Source of the DNA: NORP240 sp038134485
GTDB lineage: Bacteria > Pseudomonadota > Gammaproteobacteria > Pseudomonadales > Pseudohongiellaceae
Assembly: GCA_038134485.1 (NCBI GenBank)
Contig: JAYPVG010000001.1
Coordinates: 202,055-266,054, forward strand
Length of the DNA stretch: 64,000 nt
Reading direction: 5' to 3'
Numbering within the stretch: the stretch's first letter is position 1; each line of letters starts with the position of its first letter. This document shows positions 9,465 through 17,474 of this stretch, piece by piece. A model generated the notes under the pieces. The model was not told the DNA's origin and made no database searches. It was given only the letters and a program-made list of their open reading frames with translations. The position numbers were made by a program, and so were the translations under genes.

Positions 9465-9923
9465 GTGACAGGACTGTATTTTGAAGAGCTTGAGGTCGGA
9501 AGAGAGTTTAACCACGAGATCCGGCGAACAGTAACGGAGGCTGATAACCTGCTGTTCACCACTATGACTCATAATCCCCAACCTCTGCACCTTGATGCCG
9601 AGTTTGCCCGTCAATCACACTATGGCCAAATACTGGTGAACAGTTATTTTACCCTCGCGCTTGCAGTGGGTATTTCGGTGGGCGAGACAACAGTCGGCAC
9701 GACCATCGGTAACCTGGGGATGGAGCGAGTCGAGTTCCCCAACCCGGTCTTCATCGGCGACACGCTTCGGGTCCGGACTCGTATCACTGACAGGCGTGAA
9801 TCTAAATCGAAGCCTGATCGTGGTATTGTCTGGTTTGAGCACGTGGCCCTTAATCAGCGTGACGAGATTGTCTGCGAATGCACTCGGAAAGGCATGATGC
9901 TGAAAAAACCGGTAGTAGAATGA
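9465..9923 (+). CDS. MaoC-family enoyl-CoA hydratase
   Basis: A 152-residue single-hotdog MaoC protein. The segment TEADNLLFTTMTHNPQPLHLD near residue 28 carries the expected Asp/His hydratase residues (N-x-x-x-x-H). The family hydrates enoyl-CoA esters; close relatives sit next to CitE-type lyases and hydrate itaconyl-, mesaconyl- or related CoA esters. I place the start at the GTG at 9465, which has CGGAG about 7 bases upstream. The stop overlaps the start of the following CitE gene in an ATGA junction, implying translational coupling and consecutive steps: hydration, then lyase cleavage. Confidence 0.85.
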   Translation: MTGLYFEELEVGREFNHEIRRTVTEADNLLFTTMTHNPQPLHLDAEFARQSHYGQILVNSYFTLALAVGISVGETTVGTTIGNLGMERVEFPNPVFIGDTLRVRTRITDRRESKSKPDRGIVWFEHVALNQRDEIVCECTRKGMMLKKPVVE

Positions 9924-10816
9924 TGAGTACGTTGCGCCGCAGTCTCCATTTCGTACCCGGAATTAATGAACGGATGTTCAGCAAGTCGCTGACTCTCGCG
10001 GCCGATGCTTTGATACTTGACCTGGAAGATTCGGTAAGCGCCGAACTCAAGACACAGGCGCGGACACAGGTTTGTGATTGGCTGCAGGAAGCAGATTTTG
10101 GAGATCGTGAGAAACTGGTGCGGGTGAACCCATTGGATTCTCCCTGGGGGCAGGAGGATCTCGAAGCGGTAGCAAAGTGTGCACCTGACGGAATAGTAGT
10201 GCCAAAAGTCAGCGAAGCTGGTGACGTTGAGGCAATCGATGACCTGTTAACGAGTCAGGAACTGCAACTCGATCTGGCGCCGGGCAGTATCTCCTTGCTG
10301 ATTATTGCGACGGAAACACCCGCTGCCGTTCTCAATCTTTCGCAGATGCTGCGACACCCGCGCATAGAAGGCGCCGCCTGGGGTGCTGAAGATCTGGCGG
10401 CGGAGCTGGGTGCGCGGGCCAAGTACGATAAGGATGGCAATTATCTGGAAGTTTTCTCTTTTACCCGATCGATGTGCCTGCTTGCAGCAGTTGCAGCCGA
10501 AGTGCAGCCGATCGATGCACCGTTTGTCGACATTCGAGACATTGACGGATTGCGGCGGGAATGCGACCTGACTGCCAGTATGGGTTTTACCGGCAAGTTG
10601 ACTATTCATCCGTCCCAGATTGATATCGTTAACGCGGCATTCCTGCCTGACAATGAAGAGGTAGAGCGGGCCGAGGAATTGCTGGCCGCTTTTGAGAGAA
10701 GCCGACAAGAAGGGCGGATAGCGTTTACATTTGATGGCAAGATGGTTGATGTTCCGCATCTGAAAAAGGCAAGAAAAACCATTGAGCGCGCCAGAATGGC
10801 AAAGGATAAAAATTGA
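9920..10816 (+). CDS. CoA-ester lyase of the HpcH/HpaI (CitE-like) family
   Basis: A 298-residue TIM-barrel lyase. Recognisable family blocks are LRRSLHFVPG at the N-terminus, DALILDLEDSV near residue 30, KLVRVNPLDS near residue 70 (substrate Arg), a metal-binding Glu in IIATET near residue 130, GAAWGAEDL near residue 155, and GKLTIHPSQI near residue 228. Members cleave malyl-CoA, citramalyl-CoA or other beta-hydroxyacyl-CoA esters to acetyl-CoA plus a keto acid, using magnesium. The gene starts within the stop of the MaoC gene and is followed after 25 bases by an acyl-CoA dehydrogenase. Citramalyl-CoA is a plausible substrate given the mesaconyl-type hydratase beside it, but this is inference. 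Confidence 0.88.
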   Translation: MMSTLRRSLHFVPGINERMFSKSLTLAADALILDLEDSVSAELKTQARTQVCDWLQEADFGDREKLVRVNPLDSPWGQEDLEAVAKCAPDGIVVPKVSEAGDVEAIDDLLTSQELQLDLAPGSISLLIIATETPAAVLNLSQMLRHPRIEGAAWGAEDLAAELGARAKYDKDGNYLEVFSFTRSMCLLAAVAAEVQPIDAPFVDIRDIDGLRRECDLTASMGFTGKLTIHPSQIDIVNAAFLPDNEEVERAEELLAAFERSRQEGRIAFTFDGKMVDVPHLKKARKTIERARMAKDKN

Positions 10817-10841
10817 ACTGGTCAGGGATACGGGGGTAAGT

Positions 10842-12008
10842 ATGGATTTCCAGGAAACCGACGAGCAGCGGCTGATCCGGGAATCGGTGGCCAGATTGTG
10901 CGCTGGATTCGACGATAATTACTGGGAACAGCACGACCGGGAGGAAAAATTCCCCCAAGATTTTTATCAGTCCATGGCAGAGGCTGGCTGGATAGGTATC
11001 GCAATTCCCGAGCAGTATGGGGGCTCGGGTAAAGGAATTCAGGAAGCTGCGATCGTGCTTGAGCAGGTGGCAGCATCGGGCGCGGCCATGAATGGCGCAA
11101 CGTCTGTGCATCTTTCTATCTTTGGTATGCACCCGGTAGTCAAACATGGCAGTGAAGAAATGCGGGAAAAATATCTGCCGGCTGTAGCAAGGGGCGAGTT
11201 GCACGTCGCATTCGGTGTCACGGAGCCCAATGCGGGCAGCGATACCACCTCAATCGAGACAGTCGCCCGTCGGGAGGGCGATTGCTATCTGGTCAAGGGG
11301 CGCAAAATATGGACTTCCAAGGCCCTCGAATCGGAGCGAGTATTGCTGCTGGTTCGTACCACGCCCAGAGAGCAAGTGCAGCGGCGGACCGACGGCATGA
11401 CGCTGCTGCTGGCCGAATTGCAGAAGCCGGAAGTCTCGATTTCACCCATCCCAAAACTTGGTCGCAACGCGGTACGTACCTGCGAGGTAGTCTACGATCA
11501 GCTGGAAGTACGGGTTAGTGATCGGGTTGGCGAAGAGGGAGAAGGATTTCGTTACCTGCTGGATGGCCTGAATGCCGAGCGTATTCTGATTGCCGCAGAA
11601 AGCCTCGGCATTGGGCGCGCCGCATTGCGCAGAGCAGTAAAATACGCCAATGAAAGGATGGTTTTCGGTCGGCCAATTGGCAAAAATCAGGGTCTGGCTT
11701 TCCCGCTGGCTCAGGCGGCCACACAGCTGGATGCCGCCGAGCTGATGGTGCGTAAGGCAGCCTGGCTGCTGGATAATGGCGAGCCCTGCGGCCGTGAGGC
11801 GAATATGGCTAAATGGCTGGCGGCAGAGGCAGGTTTTTTCGCCGCCGACACAGCGGTGCAGACTCACGGCGGTTTCGGTTACGCCAGGGAGTACCACGTC
11901 GAACGCTACTGGCGCGAGGCGCGGTTAATGAAGCTTGCCCCTATCTCTCAGGAAATGATCCTCAACTACGTGGCCGAACACGTGCTGGGTCTGCCGCGCA
12001 GCTATTGA
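10842..12008 (+). CDS. Acyl-CoA dehydrogenase family protein (second paralogue)
   Basis: A 388-residue acyl-CoA dehydrogenase closely related to the protein at 7152-8300: both share NAERILIA, GRPIGKNQG/GRPIGRNQG, QTHGG(F/Y)G(Y/F)ARE and the ending AEHVLGLPRSY/SEHVLGMPRSY. The start is the ATG at 10842, with GGGGGTAAG 5 bases upstream. As in its paralogue, the YEGT motif is replaced (MKLAPISQEM) and the candidate base is the Glu of NAERILIA. It is cotranscribed with MaoC and CitE genes. The arrangement hydratase-lyase-dehydrogenase resembles the mycobacterial citE/leucine-itaconate locus. The duplicate dehydrogenases may take different chain lengths or form a heteromer. Confidence 0.9.
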   Translation: MDFQETDEQRLIRESVARLCAGFDDNYWEQHDREEKFPQDFYQSMAEAGWIGIAIPEQYGGSGKGIQEAAIVLEQVAASGAAMNGATSVHLSIFGMHPVVKHGSEEMREKYLPAVARGELHVAFGVTEPNAGSDTTSIETVARREGDCYLVKGRKIWTSKALESERVLLLVRTTPREQVQRRTDGMTLLLAELQKPEVSISPIPKLGRNAVRTCEVVYDQLEVRVSDRVGEEGEGFRYLLDGLNAERILIAAESLGIGRAALRRAVKYANERMVFGRPIGKNQGLAFPLAQAATQLDAAELMVRKAAWLLDNGEPCGREANMAKWLAAEAGFFAADTAVQTHGGFGYAREYHVERYWREARLMKLAPISQEMILNYVAEHVLGLPRSY

Positions 12009-12060
12009 TTGACGCTACAGGGTTATCCCGTTCGCTGCACAACTAAATGCCTGACAAACA

Positions 12061-12090
12061 AAAAAAGGGATTCCTCCCGGAACCCCTTTT
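12061..12090. terminator. Bidirectional rho-independent terminator
   Basis: AAAAGGG-A-TTCC pairs with GGAA-C-CCCTTTT across a four-base loop, with one internal mismatch. It lies between the convergent acyl-CoA dehydrogenase (+) and DUF6265 gene (-). The A run on the left gives a good U tract on the minus strand; the plus-strand T run is short. Confidence 0.85.
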
Positions 12091-12109
12091 GTGATGCACA
12101 GTGAAAACT

Positions 12110-12598
12110 CTATTCCCAGACGGATCGTTTTGTCAGCGGTATGTCCAGAGTGTTGCCCGAGCTCTGGCCCACATGAATGATGAAAGTGTCCGGATCGGGA
12201 TGACTATAACCCAGTGAGGCCATTCCGCCCTCGGAGACGGCAACAAAGTGCACGCTGTTTTCGCTTATCTCCGAAAGTTCCATTGTTTGCGGCGTTGGAG
12301 TGCGGGCGACAAAGCCCGGATCAAACTGCTGTATGTTGAGAACCAGCGAACCATCGACCTCTTCGATGGTAATCATCTCGAACATGCTGGTGGCGTCATT
12401 GCCAGTCATCCGCACCATTGCCGCGATGGAGGAGCCCTCTGCCTTGATCCAGTTTTCTTCCAACTGATTAGGGCCTAGCTGACCAGCCCAGTTGCCGGTC
12501 ATCCAGTTAACCTCTTCGATAGTTGCCGGCGGTCCTGCATAAACACCAGCGGCGATCAGGCTGAGCAAGGACACGGCGATTGATTTTCTGATGGTCAT
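12110..12598 (-). CDS. DUF6265 family secreted protein
   Basis: A 162-residue protein with a cleavable signal peptide (about 21 residues, ending near VYAGPP). The mature part matches the DUF6265 pattern: WMTGNWAGQL near residue 31, LEENWI near 46, and a hydrophobic beta-rich body (MFEMITIEE, LVLNIQQF). Proteins of this family are small lipocalin-like beta barrels of unknown ligand, exported to the periplasm. It begins one base after the stop of the cupin gene upstream on the same strand, so the two are probably cotranscribed. No catalytic residues can be named. Confidence 0.78.
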   Translation of the reverse strand: MTIRKSIAVSLLSLIAAGVYAGPPATIEEVNWMTGNWAGQLGPNQLEENWIKAEGSSIAAMVRMTGNDATSMFEMITIEEVDGSLVLNIQQFDPGFVARTPTPQTMELSEISENSVHFVAVSEGGMASLGYSHPDPDTFIIHVGQSSGNTLDIPLTKRSVWE

Positions 12599-12599
12599 C

Positions 12600-13076
12600 T
12601 TATTCTCCCGGCTGGGGAATCTGTGTGGTTACTACGGGACCCATGCCCATGATCTGCACAATGACTTCCTCATCCTTGGCCATGTCGTAGTGATGAGCAT
12701 CAGGAGGCTGATAGATAAAAGTTCCGACGGGGACCGAGTCCATGGTGTCAGGAGCGTAGACATCTGCCGCAGGCCCGGATTTTACCCACCAGGTGCCTTT
12801 TATGACGGTTATGTATCGAGCTGTGCTGTGGTAGTGAGGTCGGCTGCCACTACCCGGTGGAAAAGTAATTCGAATCACATACAACCCAGGTTCTGACGGA
12901 TTGCCGATAATATTGACGGTACGTCGTCCTTCGCCCGGATGCAATAAGTCTGGCGTTCCGATCACGAAGCCATGCTCATCGGGAGCTACGACTTGCTGGG
13001 CCCAGACCGATTGGACGCTCATTAGCGCTAAAAACAGCAGGCCTGTAAAGCCCTTTGATAAAACCTTGGTAATCAT
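12600..13076 (-). CDS. Secreted cupin-domain protein
   Basis: A 158-residue exported protein with a signal peptide (cleavage near VWAQQ, about residue 27) and one cupin domain. The first cupin motif is seen as PHYHSTARYITVIKGTWW near residue 79 and the second around FIYQPPDAHHYD near residue 119, supplying His residues for a metal site. Cupins of this small periplasmic type are of varied function. It ends one base before the start of the DUF6265 gene, so they form a two-gene unit. The signal peptide and context with periplasmic oxidases suggest an extracytoplasmic role. Confidence 0.82.
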   Translation of the reverse strand: MITKVLSKGFTGLLFLALMSVQSVWAQQVVAPDEHGFVIGTPDLLHPGEGRRTVNIIGNPSEPGLYVIRITFPPGSGSRPHYHSTARYITVIKGTWWVKSGPAADVYAPDTMDSVPVGTFIYQPPDAHHYDMAKDEEVIVQIMGMGPVVTTQIPQPGE

Positions 13077-13339
13077 TGACTTGCCTCCCTGGTGGCAATT
13101 GTTATTGGTCTAGCGGGGGTGCCGTACGAGCTCTGAATTTAATCCCCGACAACCCGGACTTCCCGAAAGATAGCATGACTGGAGATTTAGCGGAACTCGG
13201 TATTGCACCGCCGCTAGACCTTTAACAGGTGCTGTGAAATCATTATGGGCTGATGCGGCGCTGCTACTGCAAGCGGGGCGCCTCCTTCCCGGTCCGAGGT
13301 CAAGGTCCCGGACTTCCAATTCTGGAGGATCTTTTCGAT

Positions 13340-15193
13340 ATGTTCAAACTGGCTTTTGCCACCGGCGTATCTCTATTCCTGATGCTGAGCCCTGCGTATT
13401 CGCAATCCTCCGACGGTGACGCGGCCAATGACTGGCCTATGTACCGCGGCGGATTGACCGGAACCGGTTACTCTGCGCTTGGCGAAATCAATCCGAATAA
13501 TGTGGCACAGCTCGACGCAGTGTGGCGCTACTCCTTGATGGCGGATGGATCTGAGGGCGGCGACCAGCGCGCCGCTGCGCCAAACTCCCAGGCAACGCCG
13601 ATAGTGGTTGGCGGTCTCATGTATGTTCCTGCCGCCGATCGGGTTGTGGCTCTCGATCCGGTCTCCGGACAGGAGGTGTGGCGCTACAGTATACGCGAGG
13701 GTCGGCCTTCCCGCCGCGGAGTGGCCTACTGGCCCGGTACTCAGACCCTTGCTCCCCGAATTGTGTTCACTACCGGGGGTAAGCTTCTGGCGCTGAACGC
13801 GGTTACGGGAATCCCGGCCGCGGATTTTGGAGATAACGGCGAGGTGGAACTGGGAATTCCCTATCTTTCGGTTCCGCTGGTTTATGACAATATCGTGGTG
13901 GTAGGGGCGAATACGCCGCCCGGCGCTCCGGGAGGAATCGGCAATCCGCGGGCGTTCGATGCCCGAACTGGTGAAAAATTGTGGGAATTCAGCTCGGTAC
14001 CGCAGCCTGGTGAAATCGGTCACGGGAGCTGGGAAGGGGACAGCTGGATCAATCGCCTCGGGGCCAATGCCTGGCCGTTTTACTTTACCGTGGATGCGGA
14101 GCGCGATCTTCTTTACCTGCCACTCGCCTCGCCGATTCCGTTTGCTTATGGCGGTGACCGGTCGGGTACCAACCTCTTCGCGAATTCGATTGTAGCGGTT
14201 AACGTGTATACCGGTGCGTATGTATGGCATTTCCAAACCATTCATCATGACCTGTGGGATCACGATCCCCCGGCACCGCCGACTCTGTTCGACATTCAGC
14301 GGGAAAACGGTTCGGTTCCGGCACTCGCGGTAACCACCAAGTCGGGGTACCTGTTTTTCCTTAATCGCGAAACCGGCGAGCCCTTATACGACGTGCAAGA
14401 GAGGCCGGTACCGGCCAGCGAGGTGCCAGGTGAGCAGGCATTTGCGACGCAGCCCATCCCCGCGATTACTCCACCAATGTCGAGGGTCAGTTACAGTGCC
14501 GCTGATCTGGTGGCGGCGGCCGATACCTCTGCGGACCATGCCGCAGCCTGTGAGGAGCTGGTTGCCAGCACGGGCGAAATCGTTAATGACGGACCCTATA
14601 CGCCGTGGGTATATAGCCCCGAGGGATCACCGCAGCGATCTACCCTGCTGTTCCCGGGCCTTGCCGGGGGGCCCAACTGGGGCGGCGTAGCCTATGATCC
14701 GGCGTCCCGCCTGGCTTTTGTATTCGCTGCCAACCTTGGCAGTTTTGGCTGGGTCGAGGACGCATCGGACGGATCTGCTCTGCCATATCAGCGTGGCGGA
14801 CCCCGGCCCGCGAATTTCCAGGTGCAGCTAAACGGTCAGAGTCTTCCCGGCCAAAAACCGCCCTGGGGTCAGCTAAGTGCCGTCAATGTCGAAAGCGGAG
14901 AGCTGGTCTGGCAGATTGCCCTGGGTGTTAGCGACTCACTGCCGTCAGCCAATCAAAATACCGGCAGGCCGGGGCGGGCAGGCGCGCTGGTGACCGCCAG
15001 CAATCTGCTGTTCATAGCTGCCACGGACGACAATCGGTTCCGGGCGCTGGAGGCTACCAGTGGACGACAGCTCTGGGAAACACAACTTGACCAACGTGGT
15101 AACGCCAATCCCATGACCTACCTGGGTAGCGACGAACGACAGTACCTGGTGATAGCGGCTACCAATGAAGTGGTGACTTACCGGCTTCCCTAG
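13340..15193 (+). CDS. PQQ-dependent dehydrogenase, glucose dehydrogenase-like quinoprotein
   Basis: A 617-residue periplasmic quinoprotein with an eight-bladed propeller. The start is the ATG at 13340, preceded by GGAGGAT, which exposes a signal peptide (cleavage near AYSQS). Propeller tryptophan-docking motifs recur (LDPVSGQEVWRY, FDARTGEKLWEF, VNVESGELVWQI). The segment TIHHDLWDHDPPAPP near residue 300 and PPWGQLSAV near residue 510 are typical of membrane glucose dehydrogenase-type enzymes, but the N-terminal membrane domain of GcdA is absent, so this is a soluble form. It would oxidise a sugar or alcohol and pass electrons to cytochrome c or quinone. The substrate cannot be told. Confidence 0.9.
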   Translation: MFKLAFATGVSLFLMLSPAYSQSSDGDAANDWPMYRGGLTGTGYSALGEINPNNVAQLDAVWRYSLMADGSEGGDQRAAAPNSQATPIVVGGLMYVPAADRVVALDPVSGQEVWRYSIREGRPSRRGVAYWPGTQTLAPRIVFTTGGKLLALNAVTGIPAADFGDNGEVELGIPYLSVPLVYDNIVVVGANTPPGAPGGIGNPRAFDARTGEKLWEFSSVPQPGEIGHGSWEGDSWINRLGANAWPFYFTVDAERDLLYLPLASPIPFAYGGDRSGTNLFANSIVAVNVYTGAYVWHFQTIHHDLWDHDPPAPPTLFDIQRENGSVPALAVTTKSGYLFFLNRETGEPLYDVQERPVPASEVPGEQAFATQPIPAITPPMSRVSYSAADLVAAADTSADHAAACEELVASTGEIVNDGPYTPWVYSPEGSPQRSTLLFPGLAGGPNWGGVAYDPASRLAFVFAANLGSFGWVEDASDGSALPYQRGGPRPANFQVQLNGQSLPGQKPPWGQLSAVNVESGELVWQIALGVSDSLPSANQNTGRPGRAGALVTASNLLFIAATDDNRFRALEATSGRQLWETQLDQRGNANPMTYLGSDERQYLVIAATNEVVTYRLP

Positions 15194-15219
15194 CGTGTGG
15201 GACATCAAAGTCGCGGGTC

Positions 15220-15660
15220 TTATTGAGAGCTGATAGTAATCCGGTCCAGCGCAGACTGATCGGCGATCAATTCGGCAGCGCCTGCCGGAAACTCGTTGGA
15301 GGCCAGTATGAATGCCAGCACATCGGCATAGGCCTGCTCTGTCAGGCTACCGGGCTGGTCGGTTGGCATTTCTCTGCGCATCTTATCGTAAAGTTCACCC
15401 AGGCTGCGGCCCTCCCAGACGAACATAAAACTCATTCCGAGCAAGCTGGGTGAGTTGCTGTTGCCCCGCAAGTCGTTGGAGTGGCAGGAGGCGCATCGCG
15501 CCCGGTACTGCTCGGCGCCACGGACCGCCTGCTCCTCGTTGAAGATACCGTCGCTGATTGAAGCGGAAGCGTTCTGGGCGCTGCTGACAGGCTGAAACCT
15601 GTTCGTTGCAGCCAGCAGCAGGCAAAGACCAATCACGGCAATGTGTTTTCTAGCGCGCAT
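15220..15660 (-). CDS. Small secreted cytochrome c, partner of the adjacent quinoprotein
   Basis: A 146-residue mono-haem cytochrome c with an N-terminal signal segment (MRARKHIAVIGLCLLLA) and haem motif CASCH near residue 60; a Met in REMPTDQ is a plausible sixth ligand. I place the start at the ATG at 15660, which overlaps the 3' end of the upstream quinoprotein gene by 11 bases, implying coupled translation. The domain resembles the N-terminal cytochrome part of the fused quinoproteins at 32842-37078 (CATCHGGTLQG, MPPGGN). It therefore probably accepts electrons directly from the quinoprotein at 15650-17431. Confidence 0.87.
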   Translation of the reverse strand: MRARKHIAVIGLCLLLAATNRFQPVSSAQNASASISDGIFNEEQAVRGAEQYRARCASCHSNDLRGNSNSPSLLGMSFMFVWEGRSLGELYDKMRREMPTDQPGSLTEQAYADVLAFILASNEFPAGAAELIADQSALDRITISSQ

Positions 15661-17431
15661 ATTCGGGTAAAGCAAACACATGAATGGAATTACCGCCCCG
15701 AGGCCGACGCAGTTCAGGCGCCAGCTCTCTGGGCAACATTGCAGACCAGCTGGCACCCCCGGTGGCGGCTGGTATCGCTATGTACTGCACGCCATCGACC
15801 ATGTAGCTGATGGGAAAACCCTGCACCGAGGTATTGAGCCGGGTTTGCCACAGCATTTCGCCGTTTTCGGCATCCATGGCAAATACCCGTCGATCCCAGT
15901 CTCCGATAAAAACCAGCCCACCGGCAGTCGTCAGAGCAGCCGAGTTGACAGGGGCGCGAGAGCGGTAGCGCCATTTTAATTCGCCGCTAGGTATGTCCAG
16001 CACCAGCAGTTCCCCAAGGTTTTCGCCCGCGTCTGGGTGAGGGTAATTGATGCGCCGCACAGGACCAGTTCCACCTCCTCCCAGCACTTGCTCGGTTGGC
16101 CCAAATGTCGCCAGCTCGCAGTTTAAGGTAATGGGAATATAAAGGGCGCTGGTCTGGGGTGAATAGGCCATGGCGCGCCAGCTTTTGAATCCGGAAGTAC
16201 TTGGACACATGTCGATCTGCTGACCGATGCGTGGCAGCAGTCCGTCCTTGTAACTGACGGCGCCGGAAATCGGGTCAACATTCACGATTGTCTGGTAGCC
16301 GATGTCGGTGGCACTGATCATTTCCCCCGTGCTGCGGTCCAGTTGCCAGAGGATTCCCAGTTTGCCCATCTTGAATAGCGATGGCCGGTCACCGATGTCC
16401 ACCAGCACGCTTTCGAACACTTCGTCCATGTCGTGGGTTTCACCCGGCAGATGCTGATGATGCCAGATTATTTCGCCGGTATCGGGGTTCAAGGCCAGAG
16501 TGGAATTAGTGTAGAGGGCATCGCCATCGGTGCCGCGAACGACACGGGCCCACGGCTTGGCCTGCGCTGTCCCCCAGTAGACCAGATTGAGTTCAGGATC
16601 ATAACTGCCGGCGATCCAGGCATCGCCGCCGGCCCTGAACTGAAGTGGCAGATCACCCCAGCTGTCGCCGCCGGGTTCTCCGGGCTCCGCGATAATAGAA
16701 GTGCGCCATAATTCCTCGCCGCTATCCGGATCGTGGCCGGTAATGAAGCAGACGTCCTCCTTGTAGCGTTCGCAACCGGTAATGCCGGTAACCAGCTTAC
16801 CATTGGCGATGATAGGGCCGGCCGTGTAGTGGTAGCCCAGAGCAGGGTCTGCGGTTGGTGACTCCCATACCAGCAGGCCGCTGTTAGCATCAATCGCTAC
16901 AATGCTGGCGTTTTCGGTTGCGGCGAAAATTCGATCACCATAGATCGCGATGTTCTTTTGCACGCCGCGCCCCACGCCGGCGAATGCGGTGGCGGGCATG
17001 GCCGCGTCACCCAGCTGCTCAGGCCCCAATGGCACGGCATCCGAGCCTTCGGCAACGCCGCTGATGCCGGGTCGGTATTCCCAGACCAGGTCCCCGCTGG
17101 CGCCGTTCAGGGCCTGGATAACGCCCCGCGGTCCCGGCACATACATGATTCCGTTATGCACCAGGGGTGCGGCCTCTCCGGCACCGGTATCATCCATGGC
17201 CCAGGACCAGGCCAGCTGAAGCTGGTGCGCATTATCACGATTGACCTGATCGAGCGCGCTGTAGCCCCAGCTGCCCTGGTTACCGCGCCAGTTCAGCCAT
17301 TCTCCCGCAACGCTTGCACGAAGGTCGTCGTCGTCGACGGGCTCGATGGGTGGGGTTTGAGCGAAAGCGCTGACACTTCCGACCAGAAGTGCCAGCGCCA
17401 AGGGATAGGATGAAAGGCGAAAATTTAACAC
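15650..17431 (-). CDS. PQQ-binding quinoprotein dehydrogenase (alcohol dehydrogenase-like)
   Basis: A 593-residue exported quinoprotein (signal peptide ending near SAFAQ) with an eight-bladed propeller: WLNWRGNQGSWGYSALDQVN at the N-terminus and repeated docking motifs such as LNGASGDLVWEY, LNPDTGEIIWHH, MDAENGEMLWQT. By eye against methanol/ethanol dehydrogenases, the Ca-ligand Glu could be the E of GCERYKEDVC, the usual Asn of GTGNGSPW is Gln here (GTAQAKPW), and an Asp lies in HDMDEVFE. Two cysteines in the GCERY...C loop may form a disulfide. The adjacent cytochrome c gene is its likely electron acceptor. Confidence 0.9.
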   Translation of the reverse strand: MLNFRLSSYPLALALLVGSVSAFAQTPPIEPVDDDDLRASVAGEWLNWRGNQGSWGYSALDQVNRDNAHQLQLAWSWAMDDTGAGEAAPLVHNGIMYVPGPRGVIQALNGASGDLVWEYRPGISGVAEGSDAVPLGPEQLGDAAMPATAFAGVGRGVQKNIAIYGDRIFAATENASIVAIDANSGLLVWESPTADPALGYHYTAGPIIANGKLVTGITGCERYKEDVCFITGHDPDSGEELWRTSIIAEPGEPGGDSWGDLPLQFRAGGDAWIAGSYDPELNLVYWGTAQAKPWARVVRGTDGDALYTNSTLALNPDTGEIIWHHQHLPGETHDMDEVFESVLVDIGDRPSLFKMGKLGILWQLDRSTGEMISATDIGYQTIVNVDPISGAVSYKDGLLPRIGQQIDMCPSTSGFKSWRAMAYSPQTSALYIPITLNCELATFGPTEQVLGGGGTGPVRRINYPHPDAGENLGELLVLDIPSGELKWRYRSRAPVNSAALTTAGGLVFIGDWDRRVFAMDAENGEMLWQTRLNTSVQGFPISYMVDGVQYIAIPAATGGASWSAMLPRELAPELRRPRGGNSIHVFALPEYAR

Positions 17432-17474
17432 TTTCCCCTGCTTTCCTGCCGGTTTGCGGGCAGAAAAGGACTGA

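Noticed and set aside
13373..14263. 296-codon frame antisense to the glucose-dehydrogenase-like quinoprotein
   Set aside because: Shadow frame without signal or motif.
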